34,373 bases of DNA from Slackia sp. (GTDB lineage: Bacteria > Actinomycetota > Coriobacteriia > Coriobacteriales > Eggerthellaceae): assembly GCA_029266945.1 (NCBI GenBank), contig JARIED010000006.1, positions 1-34,373 of the forward strand. Reading direction: 5' to 3'. The position numbers were made by a program, and so were the translations under genes. Positions 16,107 through 24,450 of the stretch are shown piece by piece (position 1 is the first letter of the stretch; the number at the start of each line of letters is the position of its first letter). The notes below the pieces were generated by a model, which ran no database searches, was not told the origin of the DNA, and worked only from the letters and a program-made list of their open reading frames with translations.

Positions 16107-17018
16107 CTATACCCTCCTGCTTTCGGGGTTGCTCCAGTTGCGATCCTGCGCGAGGCAGGTTATCGATTCGCGCGGCACGCCGAGGCTTGCCGCCGCCTCG
16201 GCGAGAACCGCCGCGAACGGCAGTTCCGACACGTCGTGGCCGAGCTCGATCAGAGCGAGTCCCGCCGATGCCGCGTCGAGGGCCGTATGATACTTCACTT
16301 CGCCGCAGACGAGCACGTCGATTCCTTGTTCGATGCACAAGTCGGCGGCAGGGCCCGCCGAACCCGTCCATGTGGCGACGGTTTCGACCGGCATGTCGGG
16401 GTCGCCCCACATGCGCGGCACGCGGCCGAACACCGCGGTGCAGCGCAGCGCGAGCTCCTCGAGCGTCAAAGCGCCGTCGGAAGCCTGCGGCACGCACACC
16501 TGGCCGTATCCGAGGCGCGCATCGCGCGCAAGCGGATCGAGCACGCCCGTGCGCTCGAGCGAGAGCATGCCGGGAAGCATCCCCTGCGCGGCGGCGCTCA
16601 CATCGAGCGCGGTATGGTAGTTCACCAAGGCGACGCCGCGGACCGCGGCCTCATAGACCGCCTGCCCCGCCGCCTTCGCACCGCTCGCGCGAGGTCCGAT
16701 CGGCGCGGGCGGCTCGAGATATGCGGGATGGTGCGTCAGCAGCACGTTCGCGCCCGCCGCCTGGGCGCGGCAGATGGCGTCGACCGTCGGGTCGAGCGCC
16801 GTAGCGACGCCGCGAAGCGTCGCGGACGCATCGCCCACCGAAAGGCCCGTCCTGTCCCACGGCTCCGCGTCGGACGGAGGGAAAAGCGCCGAAAGCCCTT
16901 GCACGAGCTGTCCAATCGTTTCGGGACGCTCGGTGCGCCGCGAGGCCAAAGGCCCGCTCGCGACGGCTCTCAGCTGCGATTCGGACGCCTGCGCGCCCTC
17001 CTGGAACGGCTCGTCCAT
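16107..17018 (-). CDS. NIF3/DUF34 family metal-binding protein
   Basis: Member of the NIF3 family (often labelled GTP cyclohydrolase 1 type 2 homologue); true function uncertain. The 303-residue product shows DRTGLSVG (55-62), in place of the usual DNxGLxVG, then LLTHHPAYL with H96/H97, NYHTALD (H135, D139), and near the C-terminus CGEVKYH and ELGHDVSE, which together supply the family's dinuclear metal ligands. The start is the ATG at 17018 because AAGGAGG lies 6 nt upstream; the longer frame to 17141 overlaps the PHP gene. The long inserted middle domain of some NIF3 proteins is absent. It follows the PHP phosphatase by 55 nt and is coupled to the zinc-ribbon gene. Confidence 0.92.
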   Translation of the reverse strand: MDEPFQEGAQASESQLRAVASGPLASRRTERPETIGQLVQGLSALFPPSDAEPWDRTGLSVGDASATLRGVATALDPTVDAICRAQAAGANVLLTHHPAYLEPPAPIGPRASGAKAAGQAVYEAAVRGVALVNYHTALDVSAAAQGMLPGMLSLERTGVLDPLARDARLGYGQVCVPQASDGALTLEELALRCTAVFGRVPRMWGDPDMPVETVATWTGSAGPAADLCIEQGIDVLVCGEVKYHTALDAASAGLALIELGHDVSELPFAAVLAEAAASLGVPRESITCLAQDRNWSNPESRRV

Positions 17019-17073
17019 GAAAACCTCCTTCGGTCGGCCGCGCGCTTGCGTGCAGCCATGCGGCACAGGCCGC

Positions 17074-17883
17074 CTACAGATCCCAGAAACGCACCTCGCG
17101 GCCATACCCTGGCACGGCGAGCTTGCGATATCCAGCGGCACGCATCAGGTCGTATGCCTCCTGCACACCGCGCGCCGCATGGGCGGCTTTATGCGCATCG
17201 GTCCCCACCGTGCACGGCACCCCGGCGCGCGCGAACGCGCTCAGAAGCTCGGGCGCCGGATACATCTGCTCGCAGGGCGCGAACAAACCCGACGTATTGA
17301 CCTCGACCATGCGCCCGCCCGCCGCCGCGGCCTCGGCCATGCGCTCGTAATGCGGAGCCAGGTCGAACGACGGATAATGCGCGAACTTCTTCACCACGTC
17401 GGGATGCGACATCACGGTGAAGGGGGCGTCGCTCGTCGCGGCGTCGCACCACAGCTCGATGTAGCGCAACCACGCCGCGTCCACATCGGCGCTTTCCCAG
17501 CGCTGCGCGTGGCGGCTGCCGTTGATAAGCCATCCGTCGACGAAGTGGACCGATCCGAGCACGATGTCGAAACGATCGAAGTCTTCGGGGCGCAGGCCGC
17601 GCTCTTCGTCATCGCCGAGCCAATCGAGCTCGCATCCCAGAAGAATCTCCATATCGGACACGCGCTCGCGCTCGGCGAGAACGGCGGTGCAATAATCCTC
17701 CAGAAGCTCGGCGCGCATGCTCGAATGGCCCGTAGGGTCGATCTTGTCGCCTACCGGGTAATGCTCGGTGGCGGCCATGACGCGCACGCCCGCCTCGCGC
17801 GCAGCGTCGACCACCTCGGACAGCGGGTCTTTCGCGTGGCCGCAAAATGTCGAATGGGTGTGCATCGTCACAAGATCGGTCAT
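17074..17883 (-). CDS. PHP-domain phosphatase, HisJ-like histidinol-phosphatase
   Basis: A 269-residue polymerase-and-histidinol-phosphatase (PHP) domain hydrolase. Metal-binding motifs appear in the family order: MHTHSTFCGH (7-16) with H8, H10 and H16, then ATEHYP, CELDW, GSVHF, MSHPD and GTDAHK. The layout is closest to HisJ/HisK-type histidinol phosphatases (histidinol phosphate to histidinol), but no histidine gene is nearby, so another phosphoester substrate is possible. The ATG at 17883 overlaps the TGA of the upstream cysteine desulfurase as ATGA, so the two are translated in a coupled manner. Confidence 0.88.
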   Translation of the reverse strand: MTDLVTMHTHSTFCGHAKDPLSEVVDAAREAGVRVMAATEHYPVGDKIDPTGHSSMRAELLEDYCTAVLAERERVSDMEILLGCELDWLGDDEERGLRPEDFDRFDIVLGSVHFVDGWLINGSRHAQRWESADVDAAWLRYIELWCDAATSDAPFTVMSHPDVVKKFAHYPSFDLAPHYERMAEAAAAGGRMVEVNTSGLFAPCEQMYPAPELLSAFARAGVPCTVGTDAHKAAHAARGVQEAYDLMRAAGYRKLAVPGYGREVRFWDL

Positions 17884-19052
17884 AAGACAACCTCCTCGAA
17901 CGCCGAGACGAACGTATCGATATGGGCGCGTTCGGTATATTCGCCGAATGAAATGCGCAAAAGCCCCTGGGCCAGGTTGCGCGGCACGCCCATGGCGGCC
18001 AGAACATGCGAAGGATCCAACGAATTCGACGAACACGCAGACCCGCCCGAAACGCATATGCCGCGCATGTCGAGCTGCAGGATGGCGGTCTGGCTTTCCA
18101 TGCCGCGCACGCACACGCTCACGATATGGGGCGCGAACGTCTCGTCGCCGCGCGCCACCTCGACCGCCGCATGCACGGACGGATGCGCGCAAAGCCTTTC
18201 GTAGAGCTCGTCGCGCCATGCGCGCGTGCGCTGCGCGAAGGCGGCCTGCTCGCGCACGGCATGCTCGATCGCGGCGGCGCATCCCGCAATGCCCGCGACG
18301 TTTTGGGTGCCGCTGCGCAGGCCGCGCTCCTGGCCGCCGCCCACGAGCAAAGGCTCGAAGGGCGTGCGAGTTTTCAAATACAGGACGCCCACGCCTTTGG
18401 GGCCGCCCACCTTGTGCGCCGAAAACGAGGCGGCATCCACGCCGAGCGCCTGCGCGTCGAAAGCGATTTTGCCGAGCGCCTGCACGGCATCCGCGTGGAA
18501 CAGCGCATCATGCTTGTGCGCCACGGCCGCCAAAGCGGCGGTGTCCATGACGGTGCCCACTTCGTTGTTAACCGCCATGATGCTCACGAGAAGCGTGTCC
18601 TCGCGCATTGCGGCTTCGAGCGCTTCGGGCGACACGCGGCCTGCGGCGTCGTTTTCGGCAAAGGACACCTCGAACCCGAGGCGCTTGAGAGCGGCGGCGC
18701 AATGCAGCACGGCATCGTGTTCGACACGCGAGATGACCACGTGGCCGCCCGCGCGGCCCTTCAACCTGCGGCGTTCGCGCTGACCGAGCGCCATGCCCAG
18801 CAAAGCGGCGTTGTCGGCCTCGGTGGCGCCCGATGTAAACACCACCTCGTCGGGGCGACTCGCGCCGATCGCGCGGGATACGCGCATGCGGGCGTCTTCG
18901 AGCGCCGAAAACGCCTCGCGGCCCACGCCGTGAACCGAATTCGCGTTGCCGAAGGGCGCCTGAATGCCCGCCTGCATATACGGGGCCATGGCCTGCGCGG
19001 CGCAGGCGGACAGAGGCGTAGTGGCAGCGTTGTCGAGATAGATGCGCTCCAT
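17880..19052 (-). CDS. Cysteine desulfurase (NifS/IscS family)
   Basis: PLP enzyme that converts cysteine to alanine and an enzyme-bound persulfide, supplying sulfur for Fe-S clusters or tRNA thiolation. The 390 residues begin MERIYLDNAATTP and contain HADAVQ, the PLP lysine in SAHK (K214), RSGTQN (246-251) and the persulfide cysteine in GGSACSS (C340). The start at 19052 matches the family N-terminus; the longer frame up to 19217 reads into rpe. It begins 4 nt after the rpe stop and its end overlaps the PHP gene. No iscU, nifU or mnmA is adjacent, so the sulfur acceptor cannot be told from context, and I do not choose between nifS and iscS. Confidence 0.94.
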   Translation of the reverse strand: MERIYLDNAATTPLSACAAQAMAPYMQAGIQAPFGNANSVHGVGREAFSALEDARMRVSRAIGASRPDEVVFTSGATEADNAALLGMALGQRERRRLKGRAGGHVVISRVEHDAVLHCAAALKRLGFEVSFAENDAAGRVSPEALEAAMREDTLLVSIMAVNNEVGTVMDTAALAAVAHKHDALFHADAVQALGKIAFDAQALGVDAASFSAHKVGGPKGVGVLYLKTRTPFEPLLVGGGQERGLRSGTQNVAGIAGCAAAIEHAVREQAAFAQRTRAWRDELYERLCAHPSVHAAVEVARGDETFAPHIVSVCVRGMESQTAILQLDMRGICVSGGSACSSNSLDPSHVLAAMGVPRNLAQGLLRISFGEYTERAHIDTFVSAFEEVVL

Positions 19053-19056
19053 GACG

Positions 19057-19758
19057 TTACGCGATCGCGGCGATGCGGGCCTCGTCGGCGGTCTGCACCA
19101 TGGCGGCGATGGCCGCGGCGCGATCGGCGGCGCCGAACACGGCATTGCCCGCGACGAACACGTCGGCGCCCGCGGCGGCCACGGCGCGCGTGGCGTCGTT
19201 GGCACCCAAGCCGCCATCGACCTCGATCAAGGGGCTGGCCTGCGCGGCACGAGCGATTTCAACCACGCGGGCCACCTTCTTCTCGGTGCCTTCGATGTAT
19301 TTCTGGCCAGAGAAGCCAGGATAGACGCTCATCACGAGCACCATGTCGAGCTTATTGATATAGGGCTCCACCACGCTGGCACGCATGTCGGGCTTAAGAG
19401 CCAGACATGCCTTTGCGCCGGCTTCGTGGATCATGTCGATCGCGCGATCGAATTCGCCGGTGGGTTCGTCGAGGGATTCGGCGTGCACCGACACGATCGC
19501 GGGCTCGTGCTCGAGGAACCACGGAAGCTGGTTGAGCGGGTTCGAGATCATCAGATGCACATCGAGCGGCAGGTCGGTGATGCGCTTGAGCTGCTTGACG
19601 AAAGGAACGCCGAGCGTCAGGTTGGGAACGAAGTGGCCGTCCATGACGTCCACATGGACGAAGCCCGCTCCCCCTTCCTCGATCACGCGGATGTCGCGCT
19701 CCATGTTCATGAAGTCGGCCGACAGGATGGAGGGTGCGATGCGGGGTTGGGTGAACAT
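19057..19758 (-). CDS. rpe: Ribulose-phosphate 3-epimerase
   Basis: Interconverts ribulose 5-phosphate and xylulose 5-phosphate in the pentose phosphate pathway. The 233-residue TIM barrel carries APSILSADF near the start, the metal ligands in HVDVMDGHFVPN and LDVHLMI, the catalytic loop MSVYPGFSGQKY and the phosphate-binding VDGG. The start is the ATG at 19758, with GAAAGGAATC upstream; the longer frame up to 19965 has no such site and crosses the divergent promoter region. It heads a tight run: cysteine desulfurase 4 nt later, then PHP, NIF3 and the zinc-ribbon protein. Confidence 0.97.
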   Translation of the reverse strand: MFTQPRIAPSILSADFMNMERDIRVIEEGGAGFVHVDVMDGHFVPNLTLGVPFVKQLKRITDLPLDVHLMISNPLNQLPWFLEHEPAIVSVHAESLDEPTGEFDRAIDMIHEAGAKACLALKPDMRASVVEPYINKLDMVLVMSVYPGFSGQKYIEGTEKKVARVVEIARAAQASPLIEVDGGLGANDATRAVAAAGADVFVAGNAVFGAADRAAAIAAMVQTADEARIAAIA

Positions 19759-19801
19759 CGGATTCCTTTCGTGGGCATACGGGGTCTGTTTGACGGCTCC
19801 A

Positions 19802-19807
19802 ATTCTA
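19802..19807 (-). promoter_or_regulatory. Possible -10 element for the rpe operon
   Basis: TAGAAT on the minus strand lies about 45 nt upstream of the rpe ATG, in the 232-nt divergent spacer shared with the alkyltransferase gene. No clear -35 is seen. I see no other structured element in this spacer apart from the plus-strand candidate at 19928. Confidence 0.3.
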
Positions 19808-19927
19808 GCGCATGCATCGAAGGGTGCCCGAAAGCCTGCACGAATCCTGCGCAGTTTCCCAAGGACGGGCGTCCGCCGTTCGCCGAAGCGGCCGACCGAC
19901 GAACCCGCGCCGCAGGGCTGCCGCTCG

Positions 19928-19938
19928 TGCCATAATAG
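19928..19938 (+). promoter_or_regulatory. Possible extended -10 for the alkyltransferase gene
   Basis: TGCCATAATAG gives a TGn extension followed by CATAAT, about 55 nt upstream of the plus-strand ATG at 19991. The -35 region is GC-rich and unrecognisable. Confidence 0.45.
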
Positions 19939-19990
19939 GAGCGTCGCATGCGTACGTAAGCGCATCGCAGAACCCGGAAGAAAGGCGGCT

Positions 19991-20461
19991 ATGAACCGTT
20001 TCGTCTACGCAATGCCACCGGGCAGGCTCACCATCGTTGCCAGCGACCGCGGCATCGCGCGCATCGCCTTCGGCGACATCCTCGTCGATGCACCGCGTCG
20101 TCCGAGCGCGCTCACCAACACGGCGGCCACGCAGCTCCAAGAGTATTTCGCAGGCAAGCGTACCGCCTTCGACGTGCCAGTCGACCTGCAGGGAACGCCG
20201 TTCCAACTCGAAGTGTGGAACACCCTGCGCTCGATTCCCTACGGACAGACGCTTACCTATGCCGATATCGCCGAAGCGATCGGCAAGCCGCGCGCGTTTC
20301 GCGCCGTGGGCATGGCCAACAACAAAAACCCCGTGCCCATCATCGTGCCGTGCCACCGCGTGATCGGCACGGGCGGCAAGCTGATGGGATACGCCGCAGG
20401 ACCGAAGATCAAACGCTACCTGCTGGAATTGGAAGGCGTCGACCCGTCTTCGCTGCATTAG
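19991..20461 (+). CDS. ogt: Methylated-DNA-[protein]-cysteine S-methyltransferase
   Basis: Suicide DNA-repair protein that moves the alkyl group from O6-alkylguanine to its own cysteine. The 156 residues comprise a short N-terminal domain and the C-terminal alkyltransferase domain, with GTPFQLEVWNTLRSIP, YADIAEAIGKP, the recognition-helix region around RAVGMANNKNP, and the active-site IVPCHRVIG (C121). The Ada-type regulatory domain is absent, so Ogt/MGMT type is likely. The ATG at 19991 follows AGAAAGGCGG. It is the only plus-strand gene in the left 28 kb, diverges from rpe and converges on rsmB, sharing a strong terminator. Confidence 0.95.
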   Translation: MNRFVYAMPPGRLTIVASDRGIARIAFGDILVDAPRRPSALTNTAATQLQEYFAGKRTAFDVPVDLQGTPFQLEVWNTLRSIPYGQTLTYADIAEAIGKPRAFRAVGMANNKNPVPIIVPCHRVIGTGGKLMGYAAGPKIKRYLLELEGVDPSSLH

Positions 20462-20565
20462 CGGGCACGACGGCGCGCGCCGCGGCATCACGAAAGACGC
20501 AGCATGGCGAAGGCGGGTGCCGCGAGCATCGCCCGCCTCGACTAAAGTACGCGGCGAATACGCGC

Positions 20566-20609
20566 AAAGAAAAAGCCGGAAAGGATACTTCCTTTCCGGC
20601 TTTTTCTTT
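20566..20609. terminator. Bidirectional terminator between ogt and rsmB
   Basis: A perfect 20-bp inverted repeat (20566-20585 and 20590-20609) has a 4-nt TACT loop. Its GCCGGAAAGGA core is flanked by A-rich and T-rich arms, so each strand has a GC stem followed by TTTTTCTTT. It lies between two converging genes and should stop both. Confidence 0.93.
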
Positions 20610-20636
20610 CGTTATGGACCTATACGGACACGGCGT

Positions 20637-22715
20637 TTAGCGAACGCGCTTCATGCGCACCGCGTAGTGGGCGTCGGCGCCCGAGGCGCTCAGAGTGGTG
20701 GCGATCGTCTCTTCGATTTCGAACGCCTCGCCGAACTTCGTGCGGCGGAAGCGGTCGACTACCTGGGAGTTCTCGGTCTCGAACACCGTGCAGGTGGCAT
20801 ACGTCAGCGTGCCGCCCGGCTTGACCATCTTGGCCGCCTCGGCAAGCAGGTCGTATTCGATCGCGGCCATCTCTTCGATTTGCTCGGCCGTCAGGCGCCA
20901 GCGAATCTCGGGGTGGCGGCGCATGGTGCCCGCGCCCGAGCAAGGAGCGTCCACCAGAACGGCATCGAAGGACGCCTCGGGAAGCTTCTCGGACAGCTTG
21001 CGGGCGTCGGCCGTCAACGGGCGCACCGACTGAATGCCGTAAGCCGCCGTGCGCTTAGCCAGAAGCTCGCCCTTGAACGCATGGTCGTCAACCGACACCA
21101 TGGGAATGGTGCGGCCGAACCTGCGCACCGCGTTGCCCTGCACCAGGATGGTCTTGGTGCCGCGGCCCGCGCCGATTTCCAGGAACGCCTCCACGTCGCC
21201 TTCGGGGCACGCCAGAGCCGCGATGGCCTGGGCGGACTCGTCGGACACGCAGACGCTGCCGTTTTCGAACAGCGCACGCACCGCGGGCTTGCGCAGCACG
21301 CGGGCGTCTTTCACCAGATAGCATCCGAGAACCGTGGCGGAAGGCTCCATCAGGCTGCCCGCCTGGTCGAACACCTCGACGACCTCGGCCTCGTCGGCCT
21401 TGATCGGATTCACGGCGATGAACACCGGCGCGTCGGCATTGCTGGCACGCATGAAATCGGTGGCCTGCTTGAGGCCCATCTCGTTCATGAGGCGCTTGGC
21501 GAACCACAGCGGGAACGCCTGGGAGCGAGCGAGTACCTGAAGGCTCAGGTCGGGGTTGCCGTAAGGGAACTTCTTCGCGCTCGTAGACATCTTGCGCAGC
21601 ACGGAGTTGGCCAGGCCCGATGCCTTGGGCTGGACCGAACGCACCAGCTCGACGCCCTGGTCGACCGCCGCGTAGGCGTCCTTGCCAAGGAACAGCAGCT
21701 CGTAGGCGCTCACGCGCAGCGCGTCGCGCACGTCGTCCTGGATGTCTTCGGGCGAACGCAGGTTGCGGTCGATGAACTCGTCGAGCGTGCCGAGCGTCGA
21801 AGTGACGCCGCGGGCGATCTTGGTGGCGAACGCCGCATCCTCAGGCGAGATGCCCTCATGCTTGGCGATGACCGAAGGGGTCACTTCGGAGACGAAGGCC
21901 TCGCGCTCGCGCACGATGCGGCCGATTTCGCATGCCGCCGCACGACCCGGCGAAAGCTTGACGGGCTGAGGACGGCCGCCGCGTACGCCGCGGGGACCGC
22001 CGTCGCGCGAACCGCGGCGGGCATCGCCCTGATGACGGTCGTCGCGACGAGGGCGCTGCTCGCGATCGTCGCGCGCGGAACGGGCGTCATGCTCGGCCGC
22101 GGGAGCGGGCGCGGGGGCGCCGAAGCGCGAGGATGCGCGCGGGCTGGTCATCGCAGCGGGGCGCTCGGGCGCGGCCGGCGTCTGCGTGCGACGCTCGTCA
22201 TCGCGGCGCTCGAAACGGCGGTCGTCGCGACGATCATCGCGGCGGTCGAAACGGCGGTCGTCGCGACGATCATCGCGGCGGTCGAACTTCTTCGGGCCGC
22301 GCTGGCCGCCGCGCGCGCTGTCCTTGGAGCCGCGATAGCCGCCCTGGCGCTTGTCGCCGAAGGACTTGTTGCCCGGTTTGCCGCGGTAGCCGCCCTGACG
22401 GTCGGACTTCTGGCCGTCGAACTTCTTGTACGGCTTGCCGCCGCGCGAATCGCCGTCGCGGAAATCGCGGTCGTCACGACGTCCGTTGTACGAAGGCCTG
22501 CCGGAACCGTACGGCTTGCCCTCGCCGGGCTTGCCGCCGCGGTAGCCGCCGCGCGAATCGCCCGAAGACTTCTTGCCGTCGTATTTCTTGTAGCCGCCGG
22601 AAGAACGTCCGTCACGGCTGCCCGCAGGCCTGCCTGCGGCGCCGCGACGGGGGCCGCCGCCGTTGCCGCCGCGTCCCGCTGCTCCTCGATACCCGCCTTG
22701 ATGCTGGTCGGTCAT
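20637..22715 (-). CDS. rsmB: 16S rRNA (cytosine967-C5)-methyltransferase RsmB with long RG-rich N-terminal extension
   Basis: SAM-dependent m5C methyltransferase for 16S rRNA. From about residue 256 the protein is a normal RsmB: a NusB-like RNA-binding domain (about 256-385), then the Rossmann catalytic domain with APCSGAGT (C592) and YATCTV (C642). The 50-residue spacing of the two cysteines equals that of C325 and C375 in the E. coli enzyme. The first ~250 residues are unusual: low-complexity Gly/Arg/Asp/Lys sequence with GGYRG at 7, 56, 108 and 125 and a doubled FDRRDDRRDDRR block. The total of 692 residues compares with about 430 for E. coli RsmB. The ATG at 22715 has GGGAG about 10 nt upstream and begins 1 nt after the fmt stop. 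Confidence 0.93.
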   Translation of the reverse strand: MTDQHQGGYRGAAGRGGNGGGPRRGAAGRPAGSRDGRSSGGYKKYDGKKSSGDSRGGYRGGKPGEGKPYGSGRPSYNGRRDDRDFRDGDSRGGKPYKKFDGQKSDRQGGYRGKPGNKSFGDKRQGGYRGSKDSARGGQRGPKKFDRRDDRRDDRRFDRRDDRRDDRRFERRDDERRTQTPAAPERPAAMTSPRASSRFGAPAPAPAAEHDARSARDDREQRPRRDDRHQGDARRGSRDGGPRGVRGGRPQPVKLSPGRAAACEIGRIVREREAFVSEVTPSVIAKHEGISPEDAAFATKIARGVTSTLGTLDEFIDRNLRSPEDIQDDVRDALRVSAYELLFLGKDAYAAVDQGVELVRSVQPKASGLANSVLRKMSTSAKKFPYGNPDLSLQVLARSQAFPLWFAKRLMNEMGLKQATDFMRASNADAPVFIAVNPIKADEAEVVEVFDQAGSLMEPSATVLGCYLVKDARVLRKPAVRALFENGSVCVSDESAQAIAALACPEGDVEAFLEIGAGRGTKTILVQGNAVRRFGRTIPMVSVDDHAFKGELLAKRTAAYGIQSVRPLTADARKLSEKLPEASFDAVLVDAPCSGAGTMRRHPEIRWRLTAEQIEEMAAIEYDLLAEAAKMVKPGGTLTYATCTVFETENSQVVDRFRRTKFGEAFEIEETIATTLSASGADAHYAVRMKRVR
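22211..22282 (-). repeat. 36-bp tandem repeat, two copies, inside rsmB
   Basis: Two identical 36-bp units (22211-22246 and 22247-22282) encode the 12-residue block FDRRDDRRDDRR twice in frame, in the N-terminal extension of RsmB. The repeat length is a multiple of three, so changes in copy number would keep the frame. A partial third unit follows. Confidence 0.9.
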
Positions 22716-22716
22716 A

Positions 22717-23658
22717 TTAGATACGCTCCCATACCATAGTGCCTGATTTGATATTCTGCACGCCGCTGGCGAATGCCGCCGCGTTCATTTCCTTCTTGCC
22801 GTCCGGCTTCACCGTGACGATTTCCAGCGCGCCGTCCGCACAGCCGACGAACAGGCGCTTGGCGCGAAACGTGACCGCGCCGGGGGCCGCAAGGTCCTCG
22901 CCCTCGCCGTCCTGAGGACGTTCGACCTCGAGGACCGTGACGTTTTTGCCCGCGATCGCGCAGCGGCACGGATGCGCCGCACCCGACGCGTGCACGCGGC
23001 GCAGATTGACATCTGCCGTGTCGGCGGGGTCGATGTTGAGCTCGCCCTTGCCGATCTTTTCGGCGTACGTGGCCTCGGCGTCGTCTTGCACCGTCCAGCG
23101 CACCGCGCCCTCTTCGATCGCATACAGCGCCGAAAGCAGCGCGCGGGCGCCCAGGTCGGCCAGCTCGCCGGTCAGCGCGGCGCAGTTCATGTCGCCGATT
23201 TCGCACGACCTGCTGATGCAGTAGTCGCCTGTGTCGAGGCCCGCCTCCATGCGCATGATGCACACGCCGGCCTCGCGCTCGCCCGCCAGGATCGCGCGCT
23301 CGATCGGAGCGGCGCCGCGATACCTCGGCAGAAGCGATGCATGCACGTTCAGGCAGCCGTGCTCGGGAATGTCGAGCACCTCCTGGGGCAAGATCTTGCC
23401 GTAGGCCGCGACACAGATGGCGTCGGGCTGAAAGCCGCGCAGACGGGCCAGTTCGTCTTCGTCGCGCAAGGTGCGCGGCTCGAACACGGGGATGCCCGCC
23501 TCGAGCGCGACCTTTTTGACAGGCGAAGGCTCGAGCATCTTGCCGCGGCCGCGCACGGCATCGGGGCGCGTGTAGACGGCCACGATGTCGTGCTGCTCTT
23601 TCAATTCACGAAGGATATTCGCCGCGAAATCGGGCGTTCCCATGAAAACGATACGCAT
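22717..23658 (-). CDS. fmt: Methionyl-tRNA formyltransferase
   Basis: Transfers a formyl group from 10-formyl-THF to Met-tRNAfMet to make the initiator. The 313 residues start MRIVFMGTPDF and contain NVHASLLPRYRGAAP (104-118), with the catalytic N104 and H106, and D142 in GLDTGD. The C-terminal OB-like domain is present. The ATG at 23658 is chosen because GGAAAGG lies 8 nt upstream; ATG 23664 and GTG 23667 would sit on top of that site. It lies 47 nt after def, the usual def-fmt pair, and 1 nt before rsmB, giving the common def-fmt-rsmB order. Confidence 0.97.
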   Translation of the reverse strand: MRIVFMGTPDFAANILRELKEQHDIVAVYTRPDAVRGRGKMLEPSPVKKVALEAGIPVFEPRTLRDEDELARLRGFQPDAICVAAYGKILPQEVLDIPEHGCLNVHASLLPRYRGAAPIERAILAGEREAGVCIMRMEAGLDTGDYCISRSCEIGDMNCAALTGELADLGARALLSALYAIEEGAVRWTVQDDAEATYAEKIGKGELNIDPADTADVNLRRVHASGAAHPCRCAIAGKNVTVLEVERPQDGEGEDLAAPGAVTFRAKRLFVGCADGALEIVTVKPDGKKEMNAAAFASGVQNIKSGTMVWERI

Positions 23659-23705
23659 GCGCATCACCTTTCCGGCCTGATGCGAAATCAGCGCCGACTC
23701 GACTG

Positions 23706-24245
23706 CTAGATGCGGGTCTCGCCCGGCTTGGCGCCCGCGGCCTTGGCTTCCTCGTAATCGTGCAGCGCCTGGATGCGCGCGGAGAGGTCGCAGGATTCGA
23801 AGAGGGTCTTGCCGTCGAGGTGGTCGATCTCATGCTGCAGGCAGCGACCCAAAAGGCCGTCGCCTTCGATCATCCATTCTGCGCCGTCAAGGTCGAGATA
23901 GCGCACGACGGCGTATTCTTTGCGACGGATAGGCACCGAGATGCCGGGACACGAAAGGCAGCCTTCCTCGTCGACCACTTCGCGGCCGCGGGTCTCCACC
24001 AGCACCGGGTTCACCATGACGATGGGATTCTGCTCGCCGTCCTCCTGGTCGCAATCCACCACGATGATGCGCTTGAGCACGCCGACCTGGGGGGCCGCAA
24101 GGCCGCAGCCGTTGTTCTTATACATGGTTTTCGCCATCTGGCGAGCAAGCTTCTTGAGCGTTTTATCGTTGGGGTCGCACATCTCGCACACCTGGCGCAG
24201 CGTGGTGTCGGGGTACGTGACCACCTTGAGCGTATCGAATGCCAT
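23706..24245 (-). CDS. def: Peptide deformylase
   Basis: Metalloenzyme that removes the N-formyl group from nascent proteins. The 179 residues have all three family motifs: GCGLAAPQ (46-53), EGCLS (94-98) with the metal ligand C96, and QHEIDHLDG (137-145) with ligands H138 and H142 and catalytic E139. The second position of motif 1 is Cys, as in some actinobacterial enzymes. The ATG at 24245 is preceded by AGAGG. It is followed by fmt, whose product makes the formyl group that Def removes. Confidence 0.97.
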   Translation of the reverse strand: MAFDTLKVVTYPDTTLRQVCEMCDPNDKTLKKLARQMAKTMYKNNGCGLAAPQVGVLKRIIVVDCDQEDGEQNPIVMVNPVLVETRGREVVDEEGCLSCPGISVPIRRKEYAVVRYLDLDGAEWMIEGDGLLGRCLQHEIDHLDGKTLFESCDLSARIQALHDYEEAKAAGAKPGETRI

Positions 24246-24292
24246 GATTCAAACCTCTATCCGTATTGTCAAACCGCAATTTTTCAGCCGCG

Positions 24293-24298
24293 AGTATA
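24293..24298 (-). promoter_or_regulatory. Possible -10 element for def-fmt-rsmB
   Basis: TATACT on the minus strand lies 48 nt upstream of the def ATG, in the 205-nt gap after priA. No -35 of quality is visible at 17 nt. It would let def, fmt and rsmB be transcribed apart from priA. Confidence 0.4.
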
Positions 24299-24327
24299 CC
24301 GGAAAGCGCGCCGTCCCATGCCCGCCG

Positions 24328-24347
24328 GCGGCCCCATCAGGGGCCGC
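24328..24347 (-). other. GC-rich hairpin downstream of priA
   Basis: GCGGCCCC (24328-24335) and GGGGCCGC (24340-24347) form a perfect 8-bp stem with an ATCA loop in the priA-def gap. No T-tract follows on either strand, so it may be a processing site or a terminator of non-canonical type. Confidence 0.4.
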
Positions 24348-24450
24348 GTGGGTCGCAAAACCGAAATTGCTCCACACAACGGGGCGCCGAACGGACGCTG
24401 CGCACCGTATGCGCCTGAAAGCCGCTGCGCGAACGCGGGCCTCAGCCCTT

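Noticed and set aside
22211..22282. Possible CRISPR-like repeat
   Set aside because: Two adjacent 36-bp copies without spacers, in frame inside a coding sequence; a coding tandem repeat, not an array.
20517..22739. 740-codon plus-strand open frame
   Set aside because: Antisense to rsmB, starting in the terminator region; its Ala/Val-rich translation is a by-product of the RG-rich repeat on the other strand.
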